64,000 nt of DNA from positions 921,255-985,254 of the forward strand of contig VZQC01004541.1 in assembly GCA_009823505.1 (NCBI GenBank). Reading direction: 5' to 3'. How positions within the stretch are numbered: the stretch's first letter is position 1; every line of letters begins with the position of its first letter. The notes beneath the pieces were generated by a model, which saw only the letters and a program-made list of their open reading frames with translations, was not told the origin of the DNA and ran no database searches. This DNA is from Rhizomys pruinosus. Taxonomy: Eukaryota; Chordata; Mammalia; Rodentia; Spalacidae. Both the position numbers and the translations under genes were made by a program. Of the stretch, positions 56,111-64,000 are shown piece after piece.

Positions 56111-56377
56111 TGGACATGAATTCTTTCCACCTGTTCATGTCATGAAAGATTTTTCTTTCCCCTTCAACTATAATAAGCATTTTTGCCAGGTAAAGTATTC
56201 TGGGTTGGCATATATGGTCATTTAGAGCTGGGATTACTTTGATCCAGGCTCTTCTGGTTTTCATACTTTTGCATTCAAACATCAGCTGTAATTCTGATGG
56301 GTTTTCCTTTATATGTGACTTGTTTTTCTTTTGCAGCTTTCAATGTTCTCTCTTTGTCCTGTACATTTAGTTTTTGT

Positions 56378-56525
56378 TGTTGATCTTTTTGAGACAGGGT
56401 CTCCCTTTAGTCCCAGTTGGCCTGGAGCTCACTGTGTAGACCAGGCTGGCCTTGAACTCACAGAGATCCTCCTGCCCCTGCCTCCCAAGTGCTGGGATTA
56501 AAAGCATGTGCCACCACGCCCAGCA
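56378..56525 (-). mobile_element. B1 SINE with short TSD
   Basis: Antisense B1; ACATTTAGT at about 56,364 and 56,525. Confidence 0.92.
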
Positions 56526-57334
56526 CATTTAGTGTTTTTACTATGCTATGGGATGTTTCTTTTCTAGTCCTGTCTAGTTGTTGTTCTATGTGCTTCTTGT
56601 ATTTGTATTGGCATGTCTTTAATTTTGGGAAATTTTCCTCTACAATCTAGTTGAAGCCATTACCATTATCCTGAGATTCTTCTCCTTCCTCTATGCCTGT
56701 GATGTGTAAGTTTGGTCTTTTCATGGTGTCCCACATTTCCTGCATATTTTATTCCTGTGTTTTTAATTTTTTCAAAATCTTTGCTTGAGTGGTCCAAGTC
56801 TTCACCTTTCTCATCAAGTTTTGATATTCTACTTTCCATTTCATTCATCCTCTCTGAGGCTTTCTCCTGTTGTTACCAGGTGGCTATTGAGTTTTTCCCT
56901 TCTTTCCTCATTTTGACCTGAGTTTTCTTCAATATTTTATCTCTTTTGTGAATTCACTCAGAAGTTTGTCCCTATCTTTTTTTTAATTCTTTGATTTGTT
57001 TGTGTGTTCTCTAAATTCATTGAATTCTTTGATCATGTTTATGATTGTTCTTTTAAATTCTCTGTCCCAGGTTATCTTTAGGGGGTTCTCCTTATAGGGC
57101 TGGTAGTATTTGGTGGGGAAATATAATTTTGGTTTTCCACATTATTATTTTTTTTTTTGGTTGTGATTTTGGCATGTGGATTTCTTTTTGTCGTTTGTGA
57201 GTCTGGTATGAAAGTCAAGCTTCCTTTATTGAGTTGAGTCTGATTGTGTTTGTATTATTGATGTTCCTTGGTGTCAAAATCTGGTTGGTCTCGACTTTCT
57301 GTTCTCTCTCTTGATTTTAATTTTTATTATTTTC

Positions 57335-57533
57335 ATGTGTATGAATGTACTATCTGCATGTAGGTTGGTGCACCCATGTCGTGCAAAGTCGCAGAGGTCA
57401 GAAGAGGGCGTTGGATTCTCCTGGAACTGGAGTTAAAGATGTTCTTAGCCGCCATGTGGGTGCTGGGTATTGAACCTGGGTCCTCTGCAAGAGCAGTCAG
57501 CGCTCTTAACTGCTGAGCCATCTCTCCAGCCCC
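57335..57533 (-). mobile_element. B2 SINE
   Basis: Antisense, without the 18-bp duplication; CATCTCTCTCTTG/TTCTCTCTCTTG at its edges. Confidence 0.9.
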
Positions 57534-57599
57534 ATCTCTCTCTTGGTTTTATGTTGGAGGGACCAGATGGCTTTGGTCCAGCTTCTCAGGAGCTCCCTC

Positions 57600-57910
57600 A
57601 GAAGCTCAAGTCAGGCCCCAGTTAGGTACTCTCAGACTTCCTCTTAGGGTCTGGGTCCCTACCACTGAATGGTCACAGCACAATTTAGGAAGTTCACTAG
57701 GGGGAGGCCCAATTTAGGTACTCTCAGGCAGTCTGTAAAGGTCTGGGTAAAGAAGCCTAGCCCTGGATCAGTGGGAGGGGCCACATGTGGTCCCAATGTA
57801 GGGGAATGGGGATGGTGCAATTTGGAGTTAGGGAAGTTCACCATTACACAGAGGCTGGATCCAGATACTCTCAAGCAGTCTGCCTAGCCTGTAATTTTCT
57901 ATCTTGCGTT
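57600..57910 (-). promoter_or_regulatory. L1 5' promoter monomers
   Basis: Motif TTAGGTACTCTCAGACTTCC / TTTAGGTACTCTCAGGCAGT / CAGATACTCTCAAGCAGTCT recurs at about 57,622, 57,714 and 57,853, marking three diverged, partly deleted monomers. Confidence 0.65.
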
Positions 57911-57984
57911 ATTCTGGTTTTGGTTCGAGGACAGTCTGGCCTCATAGAATGAGCTGATAGTGGTTCTTCCTCTCCATTAAAAAA

Positions 57985-58215
57985 AATATTTTATCTGTCA
58001 TTGTTATTTTATGCGTTTGAATGTATTGTCTGAATGTATGTAAGTAAGTGCACCAGTGTCATGAAATATCTGTGGAAATCAAAAGAGGGCCTTGAATCCC
58101 CTGGAACTGGAGTCATGGATGGCTGTTAGCCACCATGCGGGTGCTGGGAATCGAACCCGGGTCCTCTGCAAGAGCAGCTAGTGCTCTTAACTGCTGAGCC
58201 ATCTCTTCAGCCCCT
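57985..58215 (-). mobile_element. Old B2 SINE
   Basis: Antisense, GAATGTATTGTCTGAATGTA, GGAACTGGAGTCATGGATGG, CCATCTCTTCAGCCCC. Confidence 0.85.
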
Positions 58216-58246
58216 TCTCCAGTTTTTAAAAAATGAATCATTTATT

Positions 58247-58392
58247 ATTTTTTTTTGAGACAGGGTCTCCCTTTAGTCTCAGCTGGCCTGGAACTCACTT
58301 TGTAGACCAGGCTGGCCTTGAACTCACAGAGATCCACCTGCCTCTGCCTCCCAAGTGCTAGGATTAAAGGCGTGCGCCACCACGCCTGGCTG
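58247..58392 (-). mobile_element. B1 SINE
   Basis: Antisense, GAGACAGGGTCTCCCTTTAG...GTGCGCCACCACGCCTGGC; TGAATCATTTATT flanks both sides. Confidence 0.93.
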
Positions 58393-58399
58393 AATCATT

Positions 58400-58604
58400 T
58401 ATTTTTATTTCATGTGTATGAGTGGTTTGCCTGCATGTATGTAAATGTACCCAGGCATGCACATGGCAGCCAGAAGAGGGCATTAGATTCCCTGGAAGTG
58501 GAGTTGCAGATTGTTGTTTCCTGCTATGTGGGTGCTGGGAACGAAACCCAAGTCCTCTGCAAAAGCAGGCAGTGCTCTTAACTGCTGAGCCATCTCTCCA
58601 GGCC
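58400..58604 (-). mobile_element. Old B2 SINE
   Basis: Antisense, GTTTGCCTGCATGTATGTAA, GGAAGTGGAGTTGCAGATTG, CTGAGCCATCTCTCCAGGCC. Confidence 0.85.
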
Positions 58605-58614
58605 CCTCCTCTCC

Positions 58615-58616
<2 letters not shown>

Positions 58617-58662
<46 letters not shown>

Positions 58663-58882
58663 TTATTTCGGTATGTGTATCAATGTACTGTCTGCATGCA
58701 AGTTTGTGCACCCGTGTCGTGCAATGCCTCCAGAAGAGGGTGTCGGACTCCCCTGGAACTGGAGTTCTCCTGGAATTGGAGTTTCAGACGGCTTTCGGCC
58801 GCCATGTGGGTGCTGGGGATCGAACCCCGGTCCTCTGTAAGAGCGGTCGGCGCTCTTAACCGCTAGGCCATCTCTCCAGCCC
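58617..58882 (-). mobile_element. Young B2 SINE with long poly(T) and 14-bp TSD
   Basis: A 44-base T run (58,617-58,660) is the reversed poly(A). Both 18-bp segments. TSD CCTCTCCAGTTTTT, downstream copy at 58,883-58,896. Confidence 0.95.
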
Positions 58883-59234
58883 CCTCTCCAGTTTTTATGG
58901 GGATGGTTTGAGAAGGGTAGATATTCACTCCCCTTTAAACATTTGGTAGAGTTCATCAGGAATCCCTCTAGTCCTGACCTTTTTCTTCCCTCCCTCCCTC
59001 CTTTCCTCCTTCCTCCATCTCTCTCATAAACTCTGGTCTCTGCATGTTCACGCCCACACACAGGTGTACACACACAAATAATAACAGCTCCTTCCACCCC
59101 AAAAAGACTGTTCAATAAGCAAGGGGCATGCTTAAGGCCTAAGCACATGTGGCCTTTCTCCTTTAGATATGAGCCTGCAGTTTTGCAGGACTCACAAGAA
59201 ACCCCATCCATAGTGAAAGACATGTCTGAACTTT

Positions 59235-59498
59235 CTTTTTTTTAATTAATTAATTAATTTTTTTATGTGTATGAATATACTGTCTGCATGTAGGTTTGTG
59301 CACCCGTGTTTGTGCAATGCCCGTGTAGTGCAAAGCTGCGGAGGTCAGAAGAAGGTGTCAGATTCTCCCGGAACTAGAGTTCTCCTGGAATTGGAGTTAC
59401 AGACGGTTCTCCGCCGCCATGTGGGTGCTGGAGATCGAACCCGGGTCCTCTGCAAGAGCAGTCGGTGCTCTTAACTGCTAGGCCATCTCTCCAGCCCC
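59235..59498 (-). mobile_element. B2 SINE, first of two at the same site
   Basis: TSD CATGTCTGAACTTT at 59,221-59,234 and 59,499-59,512. A short duplication in the 3' half repeats CCGTGTTTGTGCAATG/CCGTGTAGTGCAAAG. Confidence 0.95.
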
Positions 59499-59512
59499 AT
59501 GTCTGAACTTTT

Positions 59513-59755
59513 TTTTTTCTTAATTTTATTTATTTTTGTATGTGTATGAGTGTACTGTCTGCATGCAGGTTTGTGCACCCGTGTCGTGCAATGCCGCGGA
59601 GGTCAGAAGAGGGTCTCAGATTCCCCTGGAACTGGAGTTCTCATGGAATTGGAGTTACAGACGGTTCTTAGCTGCCATGTGGGTGCTGTGGATCGAACCC
59701 GGGTCCTCTGCAAGAGCAGTCGGTGCTCTTAACCGCTAGGCTATCTCTCCAGCCC
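59513..59755 (-). mobile_element. B2 SINE, second of two at the same site
   Basis: Inserted in the right TSD of the previous B2: CATGTCTGAACTTT at 59,499 and CATGTTGAACTTT at 59,756. Confidence 0.94.
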
Positions 59756-59768
59756 CATGTTGAACTTT

Positions 59769-60344
59769 CTTATGAAAACTTGGTGACCCTTAGTTTTATC
59801 TTATCAGATTGTAACCCTATCTCAGGCACTGCTGAAGCTACTCTATAAGATCATCTATCAATAAGGGGAGATTTCTTAGCAACTCTTTGAGATGTAATTT
59901 GAGAGCCACTGAATTGTCTACAAATTCTTTTCTGCAAGAACACCAAAACCCCTCAGGCTGCCGCAGGCAGCATGTGGACTGGGTCTGCTGCCCTCCTCCG
60001 CGGCACTGCCCTCAGTTGTCAACCTGAGAGAAAGTGAGCCATCCCATAGGAAAGATCTTTGATACCGTCTGCAGCAGCTTCGTCACCAGGATTAGACTGT
60101 GTTCGGGCTGATCAGGGCACACCCTCCATAGCCAGCTCTATCTCCCTCCATTCTCAGCTGCTGAAAAGGAAAGGAGAACCTGTCTGTGAATCTGGGGCCC
60201 TCTAACAGACTCCCCAGGTGCCCGGATTCCAGGACAATGGCAGTCTACTCAACCCTTCCTCAAAGAAAGTTTACAGCTCTTGGGTTAATAGGCTCTAAGA
60301 CACAAGAGGCTGCTAATGGCTGTTCCCTCCGTCCCCACTACATT
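59769..60344. other. No recognised feature
   Basis: Non-repetitive by eye, GC-moderate, without a convincing gene or motif on either strand. Confidence 0.5.
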
Positions 60345-60500
60345 TCTTTTTTTCTTTTGGTCTTTTCGAGACAAGGTCTCCCTGTAGCCCCAGCTGTCCC
60401 GGAACTCACTCTGTAGACCAGGCTGGCCTTGAACTCACAAAAATCCGCCTGCCTCTGCCTCTGCCTCCCGAGTGCTAGGATTAAAGGCGTGCGCCACCAC
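60345..60500 (-). mobile_element. B1 SINE with 12-bp TSD
   Basis: Antisense B1, CTGCCTCTGCCT carries an extra CTGCCT unit; ACTACATTTCTT at about 60,337 and 60,498. Confidence 0.94.
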
Positions 60501-60919
60501 TACATTTCTTCTACGTTCTCTAAGTCACACATCAGCAAAATTTCTTTCTCTTTTCCTGACAAGGTAAGCCCCCACTTTACCTGGCAGCCTGGTTGCTGGT
60601 CCCAGGTAGACTACTCATGAAAAAGGACCCCTGCACTCTGGCACGTGGGCCTGAGCTCTCCGCAGGGCCCCTGCAATGCTGCTATCTGTCCCTGGTGTTA
60701 GCCACTCTTCCTATAGGGTTCCCTCTGCTGAGACCTGAAGCCAAGCTCCCACTGCAGGGCCCGAGTGAATAGAGAAAATGAGCCTCACCTGAAACACACG
60801 ACAGTGCCTATCACTGTTAACCAGATTTTCAGGGGTGGGAGTGGGGATGGGTGGGGTGTGTCAGGTCCTTGGTCGACATAATCAGTTCCAGGTCATCAAG
60901 GCTATATAGTAAGACCCTG

Positions 60920-60986
<67 letters not shown>

Positions 60987-61350
60987 AATTTGGAATTAAG
61001 GTTTTATTTAAGCTTTTATAGGATGTCAAATACTTATTTTATAAGGAGAAAATGGCTGTTTTCTAAAAGGGGTAAATCTTAGGAGAAAGCCAAAGGTTTT
61101 GTTAGTTTTGACATTTACTAACACTATTTGTTTATCTAACAGGCCAAATTTTATAAACAGATTTAAATATTAGTCCATTAAATGGACTAATTTAAATGAG
61201 TTTCATGACCACCATGTAAGAATGCTCTACTGATAAGGCAGTGTGTACCTAACAAGCAAAGACTTTGTCCAGTAGGAAAGTAATATACAAAAATAAAAAT
61301 AAAAGATTTTAAATTGATAAAATGAAGGTTTTTTTCCACAATTTAAAAAA
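60501..61350. other. Unique sequence with microsatellite
   Basis: Non-coding. A (GA)n tract of about 30 units is at 60,920-60,980, next to a possible B1 trace (ATCAAGGCTATATAGTAAGACC). The remainder is AT-rich and unremarkable. Confidence 0.6.
60920..60980. repeat. (GA)n microsatellite
   Basis: Near-pure GA run, one AAAG interruption at the left. Confidence 0.95.
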
Positions 61351-61365
61351 TTCTTTCTTTCTCTT

Positions 61366-61396
<31 letters not shown>

Positions 61397-61400
61397 CTTT
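61351..61400. repeat. (CTTT)n microsatellite at B1 tail
   Basis: CTTT/CTCT units leading into an antisense B1. Confidence 0.93.
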
Positions 61401-61512
61401 TTGGTCTTTTTGAGTCAAGGTCTCCCTGAATCCCCAGATGGCCTGTAACTCACAGAGATCTACCTGTCTCTGCCTCCGGAGTGCTGGGATTCAAGGGTCC
61501 CCACACCGGGCT
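61401..61512 (-). mobile_element. B1 SINE, shortened
   Basis: GGTCTTTTTGAGTCAAGGTCTCC...CCCACACCGGGCT, with a deletion in the middle. Confidence 0.85.
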
Positions 61513-61624
61513 AAGCAATTTTGGGGGGATAAACATTACTAAGAAAAGCCAATACTTAAGGAAACCTTATTGTCATAAACAGAGAGTCAGGGTGTTGAAT
61601 TTTGATCTTAAAAATTTTAATAAC

Positions 61625-61826
61625 TAAGGACTTGGAGAGATAGTTCAGTGGTACTGTCCTTACAGAACACCCAAGCTCACTTCCCAGTGCCCACACTGGG
61701 CAGCTCCCAACTGCCTGGAGCTCCAGCTCCAGCTCCGGGGGGAGCTGAAACCTCTGACCTTTGAGAGCATCTACACTGGCATGCACATACCAAGCACAGA
61801 CACGTGCACATGTATGTAACTAAAAA
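61625..61826 (+). mobile_element. Old B2-family SINE
   Basis: GGACTTGGAGAGATAGTTCA head, TTACAGAACACCCAAGCTCA, GGAGCTCCAGCTCCAG, ACACGTGCACATGTATG tail; strongly diverged. Confidence 0.7.
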
Positions 61827-61837
61827 TACAACCTTCA

Positions 61838-62030
61838 GGGGCCAGAGGATGGGTCAGTTTTCCAGAGGACCTGGGATCGATTCCTGCACATGGTGGCTAA
61901 CAACTGTCCATAATTCTAGTTCCAGGGCATCCAAGACCCTCTTCTGGTCTCCTTGGGCATTGCACAACACAGGTGCACTTACATACATGCAGGCATCACA
62001 CTCATACATATAAAATAAAATAATAAAAAA
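61838..62030 (+). mobile_element. Old B2-family SINE
   Basis: GGGGCCAGAGGATGGGTCAG head, GATCGATTCCTGCACATGGT, TAGTTCCAGGGCATCCAAGA, A-rich tail. Confidence 0.75.
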
Positions 62031-62263
62031 ATTATTTTTTTAATTATTTATTTATTATTTTTCAATGTGTATGAGTGCACTGTCTGCATGTAGGTTGGTG
62101 CACCCAGTCATGCAATGCCACGGAGGTCAGAGGAGGATGTTGGATTCCCCTGGAACTGGAGTTAAAGATGATTCTTAGCTGCCATGTGGGTGCTGTGAAT
62201 CAAACCCAGGTCCTCTGCAAGAGCAGTCAGTACTCTTAACTGCTGAGCCATCTCTCCAGCCCC
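62031..62263 (-). mobile_element. B2 SINE
   Basis: Antisense, GTCTGCATGTAGGTTGGTGC, GAGGAGGATGTTGGATTCCC, CTGAGCCATCTCTCCAGCCC; tail-to-tail with the preceding sense B2. Confidence 0.92.
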
Positions 62264-62291
62264 CATAAAATATTTTTTAAATATTAAAAAA

Positions 62292-62402
62292 TAATCTCCA
62301 GGCATGCCTTTAAACCCACCACTTGGGAGGCAGAGGCAGGCAGATCTCTGTGAGTTACAGGCCAGCTGGGGCTAAAGGGAGACCCTGTCTCAAAAAGACA
62401 AA
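62292..62402 (+). mobile_element. B1 SINE, shortened
   Basis: TCCAGGCATGCCTTTAAACC...ACTTGGGAGGCAGAGGCAGG...GACCCTGTCTCAAAAAGAC in sense. Confidence 0.88.
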
Positions 62403-62544
62403 AACAAAACAAAAAACCCTTAAAAATCAAAATATAAAATCTTCAAAACTTTGAATAGCCTTTATATTATAATCAACTTAATCACAACTATATCAATTTT
62501 CTTCGAGCTTAATTTTTACAGTATTTCTATAGCATACTTATCTG

Positions 62545-62660
62545 TTTGCTATTTGAGACATGGTTTCACTATGGATCCCTGGCTGGCCTGGAACTCACTA
62601 TGTAGAACAGACTGGCATCAAACTCACAGAGATCTGGCTGCCTCTGCCTCCTGAATGCTG
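62545..62660 (-). mobile_element. B1 SINE, shortened
   Basis: TTTGAGACATGGTTTCACTA...CTGCCTCTGCCTCCTGAATG in antisense. Confidence 0.85.
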
Positions 62661-62935
62661 TCCATTATGGCAGAGGAAGCAGAGCAAGAGACAGCCAGAT
62701 CAGAAAGTGGGGTGCTCACCTCTTCAAGCAGGCATAGGAAGCAAAGAGAAAGGCTGGAAATGGCCAAGGATACCCCCACCCCGCCCCCCGTGATGTGTTT
62801 CCTCCAGGAAGCCAAGCCTTCTAAACCTCCTAAAACAGTGCTACCAACTAGGGACAAAGTGTTCAAATATTTAAACCTATGGCAGGGAAAGGGGGGGTCA
62901 CCTCATTCAAAGCATCACAATGACTGCTCCCCAAC
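62661..62935 (+). repeat. Rodent interspersed repeat, same family as 36,403
   Basis: GTCCATTATGGCAGAGGAAG...CACCTCATTCAAAGCATCAC parallels 36,510-36,770. Confidence 0.6.
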
Positions 62936-63205
62936 AGACTGCATAGAACCTTCTGGTACTATCAAAGCCAGCAGGGAAGAAGGAAGCATCCAGCTTAGCA
63001 CCAGCTTGATTTCTCCAGGTCCTGTGTGTGGACTCTTACCATCACTTTCTAGTGGATAATCAGGAGCATTGCCAGATGCCTGTGTTGCTTTGAGGGTCTC
63101 TAGAACACCACTGTCCAACAACTCAACGGGGAGGTTATCCCACACCTGGCACCAGGCTTTTTATTTGGCAAGCTATGGCTTTCTGGGGTTTAATCGTGCG
63201 TGCGC

Positions 63206-63253
<48 letters not shown>

Positions 63254-63660
63254 ACGTGTAGTTTACTGAATCCTTATTTCATCTCAGTAGTTCCAGTTCC
63301 CCTCTGTTCCTCCGCTGGGGAGAAGAAGCAAATCTGGGCTGTGGCCCCAGTGATGCGCCAGTAAATGTTTCCTAGCCAGCTCTCCAGAGACACGGGGGAA
63401 GCCCTCACCTACCTATGTTTATGGTGAAAACACACTCCAGGTCGGCCAGTTTCCAGCTACCAGCTCGTGTCACTGAATGTAAAGTGGGAACTAGTTGGAT
63501 GGGATTGACTCCTGTGAGTGGGAATCATGTCACCTCCAACATAGCACTGTGGGTGCCAATGAGCAGCGCCCCCTACAGCTACTGTAGATCCTTCTTTCTC
63601 CAAGGATGCTGTGAAGTCTGGGAGGAAGGCAGTTTTTCCATTTCTCTTTCCCTCAGGCCC
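62936..63660. other. Unique sequence with (TG)n tract
   Basis: Non-coding. A (GTGC/TG)n microsatellite lies at 63,196-63,250. No gene visible. Confidence 0.6.
63196..63250. repeat. (TG)n microsatellite
   Basis: GTGCGTGCGCGTGCG followed by about 20 TG units; Z-DNA prone. Confidence 0.95.
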
Positions 63661-64000
63661 CCAGGATCAAGAAAACAAATGATACCAAGTGCTGGAGAGA
63701 TTGTGGGGAAAGGGGAACACTTTGCTGGTGGGAATGTAAACTTGTACAGCCACTATGGAAAGCAGCGTGGAGAACCATTGGAAGACTCAAAATGAGCTTG
63801 CCATTCGACCCAGTCATACCACTCCTGGGTATATACCCACAAGACTCATTTACTGCAGAAACACATGCACAGCTATATTTAATGCAGCTCTGTTCACAAT
63901 AGCAAAACGCTGGAACCAACCCAAATGCCCCTCAACTGATGAGTGGATAAAGAAAATGTGGTACATGTACACAATGGAGTTCTATGCAGCAGTAAAGAAA
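63661..64000 (+). mobile_element. L1 ORF2 3' end / 3' region, sense, continues past window
   Basis: ACACTTTGCTGGTGGGAATG, CCACTATGGAAAGCAGCGTG, CACTCCTGGGTATATACCCA and CCCCTCAACTGATGAGTGGA are the well-known conserved block of mammalian L1s near the end of ORF2. Truncated by the window edge. Confidence 0.9.

Larger units (their letters stand above)
55870..56930 (-). pseudogene. L1 ORF1 of the second L1, broken
   Basis: Minus-strand pieces: C-terminal domain (MKTRRAWIKVIPALNDHICQ) at about 56,260 and coiled-coil/RRM start (GNVGHHEKTKLTHHRHRG) at about 56,720. Interrupted by the B2 and B1 above. Confidence 0.75.
47691..57910 (-). mobile_element. Second antisense L1, split by retroviral mosaic
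   Basis: L1 ORF2 3' sequence (CATTTGGTATCATTTGTTTT, ATTCCCACCAGCAGTGAATG in antisense) starts at 47,691 and runs to about 50,480. It resumes at about 55,575 exactly where the first L1 continues (AGAAAATGTATT | TTTGGTTATTGGGTTGAATA versus AGAAAGTGTATTCTCTGGTA at 43,300). ORF1 pieces lie at 55,900-56,900 and promoter monomers at 57,600-57,900. An 850-bp internal part of ORF2 is missing at 48,826-48,880. Confidence 0.8.

Noticed and set aside
62655..63059. 134-codon plus ORF as an exon
   Set aside because: The first two thirds are the same interspersed repeat as at 36,403; no splice or conservation evidence.

Overview
The window is nuclear DNA of a muroid rodent. It is full of antisense and sense B2 (tRNA-derived) and B1 (7SL-derived) SINEs, L1 LINEs with muroid-type 5' promoter monomers, and class II (betaretroviral) endogenous retroviruses primed by tRNA-Lys-like sites. 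No host protein-coding exon, rRNA, functional tRNA gene or CRISPR array is visible. The B2 copies carry a lineage-type 3' half (GGCATTGCACGAC...) and often an 18-bp internal duplication, so I infer a muroid other than Mus. Species is not determined.

Layout: (1) 1-12,277 is a 39-bp tandem satellite of about 314 units. Because 39 is divisible by 3, two frames (one per strand) stay open for hundreds of codons without being genes. Three blocks are perfectly homogeneous. (2) 12,278-16,635 is the satellite's right flank: SINEs, a 0.6-kb 5'-truncated L1 3' end, an old LTR-type repeat, and the 3' LTR of a minus-strand LTR element. (3) A single N at 16,636 is followed by 16,637-about 23,457, an indel-riddled second copy of about 10,298-16,635. 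I read this as an unpolished assembly duplication. (4) Clean sequence resumes and carries the non-coding body and 5' LTR of the same minus-strand LTR element, ending at 28,431. Its TSD (ACCTGG) joins 15,364 to 28,432. (5) 29,819-36,402 is a nearly complete betaretroviral provirus (6.6 kb, TSD TCTCTG) with gag-pro-pol, a gammaretrovirus-like env TM and a type-D-like constitutive transport element (CTE). (6) 37,802-45,738 is a full-length antisense L1 with an 11-bp TSD, interrupted by SINEs and a 716-N gap. (7) 47,691-about 57,900 is a second antisense L1, split at about 50,480-55,575 by a mosaic of betaretroviral pieces: an LTR, PBS, type-D-like gag MA, an MMTV/HML-like TM, a CTE, and integrase joined to a gamma-like env. 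(8) 57,900-64,000 is SINE-dense with unique stretches, microsatellites and the start of a sense L1 3' region.

The genes do not work together as a host pathway. They are layers of retroelement insertion: L1 supplies the machinery for B1/B2 insertion, and the retroviral copies are all defective. The most informative items are the split provirus that exposes an assembly error, the CTE-bearing type-D-like provirus, a second CTE beside a different Env lineage, the homogenised satellite blocks with a nuclear-receptor-type half-site in every unit, and two cases of successive B2 insertions into one site. All calls come from reading the sequence; no database search was run.
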